Source of the DNA: Pictodentalium vernedei
Lineage: Eukaryota; Mollusca; Scaphopoda; Dentaliida; Dentaliidae
Length of the DNA: 64,000 nucleotides
NCBI GenBank assembly: GCA_031216915.1
Contig: CM062289.1
Span: 391,556,674-391,620,673, forward strand
Direction of reading: 5' to 3'
In this document: one piece after another, positions 11,842-23,600 of the stretch
Numbering within the stretch: position 1 is the stretch's first letter
Layout of the letters: every line of letters starts with the position of its first letter
The notes under the pieces: model-generated
Databases searched by the model: none
What the model was told of the DNA's origin: nothing
The model's input: only the letters and a program-made list of their open reading frames with translations
Translations under genes and position numbers: made by a program

Positions 11842-12829
11842 TGGATTAAATCTTGACCAACATCAAACTTCGCGTCATCAATTTTTGGTATAACTTTAAC
11901 GTCCTTCACTTTCCAAATGGTTTCGTTGATGATGCTCAGGGTTCTCCTCACAGCCTGAGGGAGTTTTTGCGAAAAGTTTAGTTCAGCGAAATAAATTTTT
12001 GCTGATCTAAACTTGACCTGGATTTCGGTAAGCATATTCCGCAATTGCTTAACTACGAGATCAGAATTATCATTCCGAGAATTCACGCCAATATTTAATA
12101 ATATTTTTGGGGGACTGGACTGGCCCCTGTGCCCTTTAAACATAGAGCGAAAATGATTGAATTTGGCGCCGGGGGTAACACTCCACCTGGATGTCCGGAT
12201 GGGGATTTCGATCAATGCGTCCTAAATTTGAACTTCCAATCATAAGGCTGTTTTTACAAACATCGGGGAGGCGCCAATTCCCTTTGTCAAAATTAACTCC
12301 GCTTTTATGCCGAACTGGGAGAATTTAGAATCAAATGAGCGGCCCGAGTTGCCGCTCAGTGATTTGACTTTCTCTGAGTACGATATATCTGGTTGAACCA
12401 CACTAGAGACAGAAGAACGGAGAGACGAAACAGAAGCAGGAGAGGAAACAGAAGCAGGAGAGGGAACAGAAGCAGGAGAGGAAACAGAAGCAGGAGAGGT
12501 AACAGAATGAGAAGCAGGAGGAGTTCTAGTGAGATCACTAGGAGAACCGGAGAAGAAAGGCTGGAGAGGAGTAGGAGGTAGAGGAGCAAGACGAGTCGAG
12601 ACAGCGTTACTCAATTTGCGAGCATCTTCAGTCACAATATGGACCAGAGATATTTGCCAATTGAGGTGCTTACTCTGAGAGAAAGCAGAAGTAGAAGGAA
12701 AAGAAGAAGGAGAAGTTCTTTGCCTTGATCTTTTCTTATTATGCTTTTCGCGTTGGGGTAGAGGGACAACACGGGCTGTAGTTTGCTTGCTCCCTCCCGT
12801 ATTGTTCCCCACTCCAGACGCTATTTCGA
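11838..12829 (-). pseudogene. Ser-rich region plus SGNH-like domain of the Penelope-like element
   Basis: The upstream part (12240-12812) is basic, then Ser/Pro/Ala/Val-rich because of an 18-base tandem repeat (about four SPASVS-type units, against fewer in copy 2). The 151-residue frame 11760-12215 contains LLNIGVNSRND (residues 39-49; Gly, Asn and Asn spaced like SGNH block III) and QDLIHW with a DxxH pair (Asp122, His125) like block V, followed by a conserved-looking HWLNHLN. Block I (GSSN) is seen intact in copy 2. SGNH-type esterase domains are known in some retroelement proteins. Here the function is inferred, and a frame change separates this part from the upstream region. Confidence 0.65.
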
Positions 12830-13860
12830 ATGCTGATATTGTTCAATTATTAACAAAATATTTTTCCATCACGATAACAGAGACGTGGCATCGGACTAAG
12901 GATGGAATCATACTTCCGGGTTACACTTGCCTTGATATGAGCCGCGGTGTCTCCCAACGTCAAAAGGAGGCGTTGCGTTCTACTATCGTTACAAATGTAA
13001 ACCGTTCTTTCAGCAATGATTCTGTATCGATGAATTTATCCCTATGGGTACAATTTGATGGCAAAATGTTCAATATGCAAACCCCGGTTGCTTTTGTTTC
13101 TGTGTATATACCCCCTGACAATTCTTCTTACTGGAATTCGATCAAACTCAAAAATTTTATCTTCGCAAATATTGAACAAAAACTAGGGGAACATGGGTGT
13201 GACGATCTAATTATAGTAGGGATGATTTCAACGCCCAAACAGGAAAAATGCCTGATTGCATTACAGGTGATACCGCACTGTACGTCTCACTTACCGATTC
13301 CTACACCGTTAACTCTTGATCTACCCGCTTAAGCTAAGACAAAATGACTAATAGTTATCGAAGAGGGCTTCTGACCTTATGTCAAGCAGCAAAACTGAGA
13401 ATAGTCAATGGGAGGAGTGAGGGACATGCAATGGGTAACTTTACCAGCTACCAATATAATGGAGTGAGTATCGTAGATTGTATAATAGTGTCGGATAAAC
13501 ATTTTATCCCCTGAGTTCCAACGTGTTCTATGTGCCTACTGGCACATAGAACACATTGGTACTCAGGGGACGATTTGTCCGATGTAGATTATTTTTGTGT
13601 TAAGAGCCAACTAAGCACTCTGACCACTGACAACTGATGCTCCATTTAAAAATCTAGGTCATAATCTTCCGACCAAAAAAGCTCCAAAATACAGTTGCAC
13701 CCAACCAAAGTATACCCTAAAATGGACCAAAAATAGTACAACGAGAGCTTTAAAGGGATTTTTGCGGCAAGACATTCAGTTTAAAAATCGACAGTATATA
13801 ATGAAAAATTACACTAATGACGATTCTGGCACAGAAGAAGCAATAACTGAACGCTCCCTG
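12830..13860 (+). pseudogene. LINE endonuclease-domain fragment
   Basis: The frame 12787-13332 reads from about 12832 as an apurinic-type endonuclease: TETWH, ILPGYTCLDMSR, FVSVYIPPDNSSYWN and DDLIIVG. Another frame continues with LRIVNGR, GNFTSYQYNG and VDCIIVSDK up to about 13500. A 62-base palindrome then interrupts it, and linker-like sequence (KIQLHPTKYTLKW) follows to about 13820. Frameshifts and the GDFN-to-GMIS change mark it as dead. The start abuts the Penelope-like copy at 12829. Confidence 0.75.
13509..13570. mobile_element. 62-bp foldback inside the LINE fragment
   Basis: Arms of 29 bases starting CCCCTGAGT match in 27 positions around a 4-base loop. The LINE endonuclease reading resumes after it, so it is a later insertion or an expansion. 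A half copy lies at 36278-36306. Confidence 0.75.
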
Positions 13861-13867
13861 ACCAGGC

Positions 13868-14535
13868 CGCTCCTGGTGTAGTTCTATTGGTCGGGTAGAT
13901 TATCAGGTTGCTATCTTTAAGGCGATCGTGGTTTTTGGTGGCTAGCGTTGTTAGGCGGACTTTTGTTGGTGTCCCAGAGGACGCGGAGGGCTACACAAAG
14001 CGCGTGGTTCTGGACTCGTTGAAGTTTAACAATGTAGGATTTGTATGTTTTATTGAGGACAAGTGTCCCATACTTAAATACGGTGCGCACGGATGCTTTG
14101 TATAATTTCAGTAGGACTGCTGCATTGGCACGTCATGAGATGCCACGAAGCATTTTTAGTGGATTAATGCGTTTTGTTGCTTTTGTGGCGATATTATTAG
14201 TGTGTTTAGTAAGGGCCATTTTTGGTCGAGGGTTATGTCAAGGAACTTTGCTTCGGTGCATTCTGGGAGGTCTTTATCCAGTAGTTTGAGATCAAAGTCG
14301 CGCTTTTTCTCTTACGGGTGAAGGTGATTCTTGGGGTTTTGTTTATGTTTAGCTTAATTCTCCACTTCGCACACCAGCTCTCGACGTCCTCCAGTGCGCG
14401 TTGAAGGGTTTTTTAGACTTGGTGGGATGTGCTGTTAGAATCCCATAACTCTTTGTAGTCCGTGAATTGTTATATTTGAACGCACTTATCGGTCGCTGTA
14501 AGGTCATTGATATAAATGATGTAGAGGTGGGGGAG
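13868..14535 (-). pseudogene. LINE (jockey/CR1-like) RT C-terminal fragment
   Basis: Read on the minus strand it gives LYIIYINDL (motif C region), ESWCAKWRIKLN, RITFTRK, LLKLYKASVRTVFKYG and KLQRVQNHALCVALR. These line up with the better-preserved plus-strand copy at 15885-16605. Several frameshifts are present. The right edge runs into a G tract at 14525-14560. The two copies are in opposite orientation with about 1.35 kb between them. Confidence 0.75.
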
Positions 14536-14689
14536 GGGGGGGGGGGGGGGGGGGGGGGCAATCCCTATTGAAACTTTTTAAATGACCGACAACCTGGTTA
14601 CACTGTTTGGGAGATCAGAGGAAGGGATCGAAGAAAGGGGATTTGGGGGAAATCTAGAATGTGAGGGAATGAGAGTTTATTACCATCTT

Positions 14690-14950
14690 TTCATTCTATG
14701 TTTATGGCATTTCTGTACGTCAAGAAGGCATATGACAGGGTATGAAGGGAGGGAATGCTGCAAAAGCTCGAAGCTTTGCATTTGGGGTGTGAATTTGTTG
14801 GAATCTTAAAAGAATCTTTTACAGAGTACTTGAATGGCACCTTGGGTAGGGGGCGTTCACTGCTATTCAAACTGAGGTTGAAGTCGCTCGAGCATCGGGT
14901 GAAAGTTGGGAAAGACCAAAGAAGGACCAAATGTGTAATTTGGGAGTAAT
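14690..14950 (+). pseudogene. Possible RT motif-A fragment
   Basis: The reading AFLYVKKAYDRV followed by an apparent KL..LHLGCEFVGILKESF pattern resembles the motif A region of LINE reverse transcriptases. It is short, a stop interrupts it, and no neighbouring motif supports it, so this is tentative. Confidence 0.4.
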
Positions 14951-15884
14951 GGATAACCTTGAGCACTATTGGAATGTCTGAAATATCAGTCTGAAAGAGT
15001 AGGATTCACTAGAAATGTAATGAGGAAATGGTTGGGTTTAAGAACAGGTGATTATATTGGGTGATGCCAAAGAGACGATTAGTCTGCTGATAAGTGAAGT
15101 TGGGAAGAAAGCTCTACGGATAGCACTAAAGAATTAGATTCTAGATTTTGGGGGGGAGAGAAGGGGCGGGAAGGAACGACATTTGGGAGCCCATTGGTAT
15201 TCGAGGCCTTAATGGAAAAACGCCACAAGCCAGTGGATGGCCAAAGAATTATTCTTATTTTTTCTATTTATGGTTTCATTACACTCGCAGAGCAAGGATT
15301 GTCTTTATATGCACAGACCTCCAGAAATGGGGGTTAACTAACATACGTTCAGATGTTATTCCGCGCTATGGTGTGTTCATAGTTGTTACTCGCGTAAATA
15401 TTCATTGAAAAGGCTTCACTTCAGCTTTTTCAACGAATAAACGCAAATTTATTACAGTTCTATCAGATTTAATATAATTTAATGGGTTCCGTGACAACTC
15501 CGCCTTGGGACAACCCGACCCCGGCCGATTTTCTGATTTTGAGGGCTGAGTTGTCCCGAGTTTTTCGTCATTTTTATGTTTTTGGGGAGAATTTGGGGAA
15601 TTTGAAAATTAATTATCAAAGTGTTTCCCAAACATTTGCAAACCACTTCCCGTGTTGATAATGCAGACAATCAACGAATGGAATAATTGATGAATTGAGT
15701 GTAATGCGGGAGCCACGGCTTGTTTTCTTCCTACCTAAGTCTACCTAAGTCTTATCCAAAGGAAAGACCTTCGCTCGCCGTTCTATATTTGGCTCTTCAA
15801 CTTCATAGTTCGTTGACTCGTCACTTCCGGTTTTGTTAGTATATATGTTGTCATAATCCTCTGTATAGTATCCTCCATCCTTTA
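14951..15884. other. No gene recognised
   Basis: Only short open frames without similarity. A G-rich patch lies at 15149-15170. Nothing else is supported. Confidence 0.4.
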
Positions 15885-16605
15885 CATCTTTTATATAAAT
15901 GACCTTAACTTCTCCGATGATCGTGTTCAAGTCTCCCAATTTGCGGATGATAAGGGCCTCTGGGACTCTAACAATACGGCCAATCTGCTCCAAAAACCCC
16001 TGCAACGCGCTCTCGACGAGCTAGAACAATGGTGTGCCAAATGGAGAATTAAGCTAAACGCCAATAAAACCCAACGAATCACCTTTACTCGGAAGACAAA
16101 TAAACGCGATTTTTACCTAAAACTAATGGATAACACCCTCCCAGAATGCAAAGAGGCGAAATTCCTGGGCATCACCACTGATCAAAAACTGTCCTTCAAC
16201 AAACACATCGACGACATGGCGAAAAAAGCCACCAAACGCATTAACTTATTGAAAATGCTAAAGGGAACTTCATGGGGAGCCAACCAGTCCACCCTACTCA
16301 AACTATACAAAGCCTTTGAGCGCCCAGTACTCGAATACGGAGCAATCATCCTAACTGACCTCAACCAAACTAATATGGGAAAACTCCAAAAGGTCCAAAA
16401 TCACGCTCTTAGAGTCGCCCTACGCGCCTCATGGGACACACCCATCAAAACACTCCACGACAGGGCCGATATCCCCACCATCAAAGACCGCCTAGCCACC
16501 CTGGCCGCGAAAAATCATGACCGGATAGTCGAAAGTGAACTAATCTCCGAACTTGGAGCCATTTGCGAAAGCCGACAAAAGCCCAAAAATTCCAGTCAAA
16601 ACTAA
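15885..16605 (+). pseudogene. LINE (jockey/CR1-like) RT C-terminal part
   Basis: From about 15890 the frame reads YINDL and QFADDKGLWDS (the FADD of motif C), then EQWCAKWRIKLNANKTQ. It continues in the open frame 16126-16605 with CKEAKFLGITTDQKLSFNKH, LLKLYKAFERPVLEYG, KLQKVQNHALRVALR and a stop. This is the palm end and thumb of a non-LTR reverse transcriptase. The catalytic Asp pair is present. The element is 5' truncated, as usual for LINEs, and its 3' end carries tandem repeats (next feature). Confidence 0.85.
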
Positions 16606-17125
16606 GACCGCTCGAAAAAAAACTAGGAAACGAGAAGGTGAACTAACAGGCAGATTAACAGCTTAACTGTGGCCTTCTACCAGAAAGGGCTGCCTTCACC
16701 GACTCAACTAAAATTACATCACGATTAAATATTGTAAAAAACTAAACACGCTTAATAAATAGGGAATGAGAAGGTGAGTTAACAGGCAGATTAACAGCTT
16801 AACTGTAGCTTCTACCAGAAAGGGCTGCCTTCACCGACTCAACTAAAATTACATCACGTTCCAAGACTGTTTAAAACTAAAACTGCTCGAGTAAAACTAG
16901 GGAACGAGAGGGTGAGCTAACAGGCAGATTAACAGCTCAACTGTGGCCTTCTACCAAAAAGGGCTGCCTTCACCGACTCAACTAAGATTACATCAGGTTT
17001 AAAAACTAAACATGCTCAAGGACAGAATAGGGAACGAGAAGGTGAGCTAATAGGCAGATTAACAGCTTAACTGTGGCCTTCTACCAGAAAGGGCTGCCTT
17101 CACCGACTCAGCTAAAGAATAAATC
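16606..17125 (+). repeat. Four ~135-bp tandem repeats in the LINE 3' region
   Basis: Units begin at about 16626, 16762, 16900 and 17031 (spacings 136, 138 and 131), each with GAACGAGAAGGTGA, AGGCAGATTAACAGC, AGAAAGGGCTGCCTTCACC and GACTCAACTAAA. The last unit is cut short. They directly follow the RT stop codon, so they belong to the element's 3' UTR. Confidence 0.85.
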
Positions 17126-17289
17126 ATAAATTAAACAAAATGTGCTAATTTTATCTTTTTACATTTTACATATTCTAATGAAAACTAATCCTGCCTTCTT
17201 CTTTTAAGCAGGTACACAGAAGATGCTTTTTGACCAGCACCCCAATAACCGCTATGGACAGTCTAACCGTTATGGAACATCCTGAACAT

Positions 17290-17765
17290 CCTCCACTCCA
17301 TCCCTAAAAGTGGTCGACCACTTTAAGGGAGGCGAGCGTTGGTCCTGCGTCCCGCCTCTGCCCCTTTTTGTAAGCGCATAGCTCATCTTCTGTCCCAACC
17401 CAATATGACCACAATGCAGGCCTACCCCCGAACCAGGGAAGTTCGGGTCTTCTCTCTGGTGGTCCTGAAAGGAGTCGTTGTTGTTTCTTTCAAAGACGTC
17501 CTACCAAACAAAGACAGCCTGATGCAGATTATTCTTGCCAGTGATGGCCTTCACTCAATATCATCTCCGAAGTGGCAGACTATACTTGCCTGAAAATCCA
17601 GATCGACTGCACCCTCGGGGAGAGGTAGTACCTTTGTGCGAGGACCCAACCTCCCACACTGGTCCTCACCCGAGGGTTCAACCGACATCAGTCAACGAGG
17701 CCACCTCGCCGCTACAGGAGACACCTACCGAGTACCGAAACCCTTTCCTCCTTCAACACGCCTAG
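17290..17765 (+). pseudogene. ORF1-like fragment, first copy
   Basis: This segment shares GAGAGGTAGTACCTTT and CACACTGGTCCTCACC with the copy beginning at 17937. No single open frame spans it. It is probably a decayed copy of the same retroelement 5' region. Confidence 0.4.
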
Positions 17766-17805
17766 ACATGTGACAGCCAATCATATACAGTCACCGAGGG
17801 TCGAA

Positions 17806-17860
17806 AGGGGCTTGTTTCCCATACCGTCCCTGCGCGCCTTCGGCGCGCGAAACCATTTCG
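17806..17860 (+). repeat. GC hairpin motif, copy 1
   Basis: GTCGAAAGGGGCTTG, then CGTCCCT, then the perfect hairpin GCGCGCCTTCGGCGCGC at 17832-17848. The same arrangement recurs at 18829-18880 and, less perfectly and reversed, at 45262-45330. Confidence 0.7.
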
Positions 17861-17936
17861 TTCGTATAGTATCATCATTTTCATTCGCACCTCTGACTTC
17901 GGAGTGTGAGCACCTTGTCACCTTGATTAAGCAATC

Positions 17937-18756
17937 ATGGAAGCACTGGAATTACCAGAACGACTCGTCAAGACCATCTCAGCTCTGGGCATCTCTTGCC
18001 CTGTCACCTGGACTGTCCAGGAGACAGGTAAGAGAGTCCACCTGAACTTGGAATTCGTTGTAGAAGATACGACACCTACTCCTTTGGGTAGAGGTAGTAC
18101 CTTTCGTGAGAGGAACCCCTCTCACACTGGTCCTCACCTAAAGGAATCTGGACGCCCTGGGAAGAGACTGAAGAGGAAAAAGAAGATCCCGTCTACCAAG
18201 CGAAGGAGCACCCGATGCCTGGGGCCTTTTGGAAAGGAAGAGAGAGAAGAGCAAGGAATGGAAATGGTCAGAGGCGGCCGCCAATTCCCCTCCCACTCCC
18301 ACAGGCTCACCCAACCGATTTCCGGCTCCTGAGCCGGAACTGTTGGATGCGGACAGTCCTGTGGAGAGTGAGACGGAATTGGAAGTTGCCCTCTCGCCAC
18401 TTCCCGATCCTCACTCGCCTCTACCTTCAGCACCTAAGAGCCCGGACTCAGAGAGCCGTGGGGACAAAATGCGAAGAGAAGCCGAAGAGCACATGATCCT
18501 AAGAGAACAGCAAGATGAAGAACTGAGGGTAGCATTCGCAAACATTAGCCGGCAAATCAACAACATAAATATGGCAGCACAACAGGCAACACCACGGACA
18601 TCACCAGCAACAACACCTAACGCAGCTCGGACTAGACCATTCCATCCAGGTCAGCCAGCTAGCAGTCCACCAACAACACCTACTGCCACTGTCACCGTCT
18701 CTCCATCAAAACCACCTCCTCATAAAAAGGAGCAGAAACGACATAAGCGCCGATAA
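17937..18756 (+). pseudogene. Retroelement ORF1-like protein (frameshifted)
   Basis: The first frame (17937-18332) starts MEALELPERLVKTISALG and has TWTVQETGKRVHLNLEF, then a basic stretch KRLKRKKKIPSTKRRS. The second frame (18229-18756) continues with ERKREKSKEWKW, a Pro/Ser-rich spacer, a short helix (REAEEHMILREQQDEEL) and a basic end. A pattern of Trp/Leu strand residues then KR(K)SPSTKRRS is one I associate with ORF1/gag-like proteins of invertebrate retroelements. The product would bind element RNA. One frameshift near 18215 joins the halves. Which LINE it served is unclear; the neighbouring jockey-like fragments are candidates. Confidence 0.5.
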
Positions 18757-18828
18757 GTTCCCGGACAATCACCTCCTTTACCACGCTCAGACAAGTACCA
18801 ACTCATATACACTAAATGTGGTCGAAAG

Positions 18829-18880
18829 GGGCTAGCCCCAAACCGTCCCTGCGCGCCTTCGGCGCGCTAAAACTATTCGA
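18829..18880 (+). repeat. GC hairpin motif, copy 2
   Basis: GTCGAAAGGGGCTAGCCCC, CGTCCCT and the hairpin GCGCGCCTTCGGCGCGC at 18851-18867. It lies about 1 kb after copy 1, at the end of the ORF1-like region. Confidence 0.7.
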
Positions 18881-18899
18881 TTCGGGTATAGTCATTTTT

Positions 18900-19135
18900 A
18901 ATGTGTGTGTGTCCCACCATGCGTCCAGCAGTCTTTCAATTTTTTTCACGTCTTTTGCTTCGACGACGTGGTTTGGTAAACTATCCCAATTATTAATGAC
19001 TCTTGATGTGAAGAATTTTTGTCTCCTTTCTTTTTTAGAATGCTATTTTCTCTATAATCAGTGGGGCCAAAAAATATCAACTAATGACATAAGCCCAGGG
19101 AACAATAGGTTATTTTCGCCATTAGAAAGTGTCTA
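18900..19135 (-). pseudogene. LINE RT C-terminal tail fragment
   Basis: On the minus strand it reads FFGPTDYRENSI, then (after a frame change) RRQKFFTSRVINNWDSLPNH, then VVEAKDVKKIERLLDAWW. This matches the family pattern of the C-terminal tail of CR1/jockey-like reverse transcriptases, where R-x-x-F-F-x-x-R-V-x-x-x-W-N-x-L-P is common. Confidence 0.7.
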
Positions 19136-19435
19136 ATAATAAAAATTACTCTTCTGGCGTCACTTTGTTGTATGAGACGTGGATTATTTTTCACTAATCC
19201 ACATAAATGTATGTAATTTATAAAGATAGAAAATGTTTTATTTTTTTTTTATTTATTAACCCACTCCTTTCGAAGAATGCTCGATTTCGTTGCACAAGTA
19301 TGTGCATTGTCAGGCAGGAATTAAATGTACACACATTATCAGAGCATTCTTCGGCTGAATCTATTTTATTTACGTGGTCTCTACACCCTCTTTCTCCGAG
19401 ACGTCTCAAGGCCGAAACGTCCCAGAACCGACCCT

Positions 19436-19478
19436 CAACGTGCAGTAAAATGACCCTGATTATCATTTTACTGCACGT
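19436..19478. repeat. Small palindrome
   Basis: CGTGCAGTAAAATGA and its exact complement are separated by 9 bases. The flanks (AAGGCCGAAACGTC at about 19404) resemble retroelement 3' ends but no element could be defined. Confidence 0.6.
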
Positions 19479-19639
19479 TTCGGGTGCTGCAATCATTATT
19501 CACTAGGATATCGATGCTTATTAAAATTGAGAATGAGATAGTGCGGAAAATCTTCAAACAGTTAACGTGGGTTTCTCAATGTTAGAACGAGATATGATAA
19601 GAGAGGACAAAGTGATGAACGGGCGAATTGATCGGCGGT

Positions 19640-19990
19640 GACATAGCCCTAAACCCTGAAAATATCCTCCATGAGAAAACTATTGCTACAAGACAAAACA
19701 AAGCAACAACATACCACACTATCTCTACCGTATCAGATACATACAAATTCTCATTCTACCCACGGACAATAACCCAATACAACCTCCTACCTAAATCTGC
19801 TCTTCAGTCCAACAACCTGGACAATTTTAAAACCGAGCTCAAGCCTTCAGTACTTAACAACATACTGCTGGCCACAAAAAAAACCCACGAAATAAATAAC
19901 TGTCTCAGACTTGTATATAGTTTTAACTAAAATAAAAAGAAAAAAAAAAAAAAAAGAAAAAAAAAAATCCATCTCTGTTAAATGTTCCTA
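19640..19990 (+). pseudogene. LINE RT C-terminal tail with poly(A)
   Basis: The open frame 19628-19930 contains DTYKFSFYPRTITQYNLLPK and SALQSNNLDNFKTEL, the typical last residues of a CR1/jockey-like RT. An A-rich run at 19930-19968 follows the stop. The element is strongly 5' truncated. Confidence 0.75.
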
Positions 19991-20643
19991 TGTCATTAAC
20001 AACCATCATCCTTATTGTTTTCAAAGTCGGCTGACTAACACCTGAGCTTACTTTCTTTAGTCCTCCAGACTGCCCTTAATAGTCAGAATTGACTGCGGGC
20101 AGAAATAGAGAAGAAGAAGAAGAAGAGTTAGTGTTACTATAAGGCTTATTATTCACCAAGAGTTGAATGCACAGTTGTTCACCCAGCAGATTACGTAATG
20201 TTCACTTTTCTGTCTTTGCTGCACAAAGGCAATGTCCAGGATTGCGGCATGTCCAGGAAAAACAATTTGGAATTTTGAAAATGGACCATGGCGCAAAATT
20301 TGATTTTAAAATATCGATCTGCAACCCTATGTATGGTAGTTTGGTAATTTTACAAGTACATCATCGGTGGTAAATTATTTTCATTAATAGTAACTGAGAA
20401 AAATATTCATCAGTTAGTTATTTTCGTCGAATGGCCGAAAGAAACGTTTTCTTGTTTCCTAATTTCGATTTCCTGGTTCTTCAGAAATTACACATAAAGT
20501 TAATCGATGGACAATTGAAAAATTCACTTTTTGTATATGAAAACAGATGTTCTGCTAAATACAGTTCTTGCCAATGTTATTGTATGTATTTTGATGTTAG
20601 TTCTGCCAAATTAAAAATGTACTTGATGAACATGTGTATTGAA
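19991..20643. other. No gene recognised
   Basis: Includes a short GAA repeat at 20110-20127. The open frames show no similarity to known families. Confidence 0.4.
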
Positions 20644-23600
20644 GGGTCGTCCAACCTAACTTTGGTCAATTTTTTGACATTTTTCCCAATGCCTCCGAAA
20701 CAGATAAGAGAAGTAAGGAAAAGCAAATTATATATAAAAATAATGAGTAAAGTGCATAGAAAAGGTACATATAACTTTTTTCAGGAAAAAAAGTGAATTT
20801 TATGATTTTGAAGAAGATTAATTTGCCAATGGCATAAACTTGTAACGAACCAGTAAAACAACAAAATAATCGGTAATTCGAAAGCCTTGTCCTAAATATA
20901 ATGATAACATACTGCAGACTCGGAGAAAGCATTTTTTTGATACACACTCTGGTGGGTTTTGATGTTTGAATGTAATAACACCAACACAAATTTTGGATGT
21001 TCCGGATGTGGCCATGTTTCAATGATGTTTATTCCGGTCATGTGATTACGATGTGGTTCTTGCAGAAATACTCACTTTGGGAAATCTTAAGAATGCAAGG
21101 ACGTGATCACGCCCTTTATTTGTTCGAGACAATGTATGAGCGGATTTGCAAACAGGTGACAGCAAATACTTGAGCTGTTAATGTCATAACTGCAAAATAT
21201 GGTTCGAAAATTCCCTCTCGTGTTTACAGGCCGTCTGAACTTTTTTGTTGACAAAACATCCGAATTATTGCGCACTAGAAAGACAACATGAACCACTTGT
21301 AAAAAAAATAACTGAGTGTATAAAATCGGGACGATACACATAAAAGAAGGCAATATTCATAACAAAGTAAGCTTCAGAAATCACTTTTTCACGAAGTATA
21401 TTCCAAGTGACCTGGAACTATATTGAGCGTGTTGATTTCCCCCAGATGTTGTGAAGTTATTTACTTCCTAGTAACCATGGAATCTGAGTCGGTGTGTTTG
21501 ATGTCTGAAAAGGACTGATTGAAGATGGGTTGAAAATGATGCATTCGTGCTTTGAAATAAGGTGCGCTTGGACGATGCTGAGAATTTAGTTTTTTCTTGC
21601 AACCAACCATACTAACACAAGCGTCGATCAGTGTCTTTTGTGATCGTTTTACACTGACAAATGTGACAAATCTCTTTCACCGGAAACCATCCCCCAATTT
21701 GCATATCACAATAAACATAACCACTGTCACTGAGTGTCAGCGTGGCCGTGTGGTCAAAACCGAAACGAATTATCGAATGTACGGTCAATATTAGCTGCAA
21801 TTTGCTTTTAAACAAATGAAATATTCGCAATTTCTTCATTATTCATGCCGAGTTACTTTTTTCTTTTTTAACCAGACCACATGCGTTCAATTTCGTTTGT
21901 CGGCATCAAACTGATATTGTTTGTGGTAATTAAATAGTACGAGAAGGCGAAGGAAGCCAAATATTTTCCGTCATCTATTAATTAATTCAAATTGATAATT
22001 TCTTTTATTTTACTGAAATTATGAACTGATAAGGTGGGTGTGTTGCGATTATTATGCCCCAGACCTGGAAGGTGGACAATCAAAGGTGCATCTAGGGCCG
22101 TGCAGTGGTGACCCCTGTCCTCTTAATCTTAGTCTTACCCATTCATCATTACATGTACCAACATTCTCCCTTGTATCTCAACCATTGCTACTCCAATTTG
22201 AAGGATATTTGGTTTTGTGATCGAGCATCATGGGGAAACAATGCCTGTGTAGCTGCTGTAGCATGTGTTTCTTCCCACATTTTTTCAGAGTTGTGGTACT
22301 TTTTTACTCTTTTGAGTTAGAAAATTTTGTTTATAACTAGTTGATTTGTTACAATTTGTTGCAAAGTGCCTGCTAATACCCTCAGTTGTATTGCTACAGA
22401 ATTTTCTGGTGAAGATTTTGTTCCTATTACTTATCAAGCAACAACCTAATGAATATTCTGTATAAAGCCACCAATCTGATGTTTGACACTTTTATCAGAG
22501 CTGTTTTGAAGGCTTATGGAACTCAAAATGTTGATTATGGCAGGACTTTTCTATTCACCCATTAATCGATAAATTGAGTGTTATAGTTGGAAGTAAGAAG
22601 CATGAAAGGTCCAGAACTAAAAGCCTAAAAAGAATGTTTTGCAATGTAACATGATTTTTGCAGATACACTTATTTGGAGGGTTACCTGTCTGATAGTGTT
22701 TGGAACATGTGTGGCTAGGATCTTCAAAAAGAAAAAAGAGTTTGATAAAAAAGGCATATGCCTTGAGTGCCGGAGGTAGAGTCCTACAAGGAAGAGAGCC
22801 CCTCCCCCCCCCCCCCCCCTCTGGCAAATTTTTTGTGTCAAATGGAGCTCCCTTGTCATCTTTTGGGGATTGCTTTGTGTACTGCGTTCTTGAAAACAAT
22901 ATGTGAGACCCTCTGGATGTGCCTTTCTGATCTCAATGTGCCAATAAGCCTCCTTGGGGAAAGTACATGCAATAATGGTTATGTAAGGTTGATTTGATGT
23001 GTTTTGAATAACAATGTACTTTTAAGTACATTAGATGGTTTATTGCACAGTGACAGGTTACAGTTACCCTTATTTCTTCTCCAACAGATATCATGAGTGT
23101 ACTGGTGTCCAAGAGTTAAACAAAGCTAATATACTTATTGATAAACTAGACAAATTTAACAATTTAATCACTATCAAAATTTATTATTATTTATTTATTG
23201 ATGTTTAAGGTCACATGTTTATGCACAATGGCTAATCATGACCGTGACAGTTTTACGGGTGGAGGAAGCCGGAGTACCCGGAGAGAACCACCGAGCAACG
23301 ACGAGCAGCTGCCAGCTCCCCAACATCGTAACTCCGCACTGCAGCACAGGCAGGGTTAGATTGGTTGAAGACATGCGCACCATCGACGTGCAGTACGCCT
23401 TAATACACGGCGTCATCGTGCCCCCACGCGGGCAATGGGGATGAAGTGTCTTGCCCAAGGACACAACGCGGTTGCCGCAGGTGGGATTCGAACCGAGGAC
23501 CTCTCGGCTTGCAGCCTGCACCTGTACCTACTGAGCCACCGCGCTCCCATCACTATCAAATTGATGCATGGGATAAAAGGGGTTACAGTGCAAGGGGTTT

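Larger units (their letters stand above)
9889..12829 (-). mobile_element. Penelope-like retroelement, copy 1 (decayed)
   Basis: Reading right to left the parts are a Ser-rich N-terminal region, an SGNH-hydrolase-like domain, a Penelope-type reverse transcriptase and a GIY-YIG endonuclease start. The pieces are split by several frameshifts. The right edge at 12829 is a sharp break: copy 2 (48605-50480) keeps going where this copy abuts LINE sequence. The GIY-YIG end is also truncated, so both ends are missing. Confidence 0.85.

Noticed and set aside
12393-12581. Arg-rich plus-strand frame
   Set aside because: It is the complement of the Ser-rich linker repeat of the Penelope-like element.
19395-19430. 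Hammerhead-ribozyme-like CCGAAACGTC
   Set aside because: The CTGATGA core and consistent stems are missing nearby.
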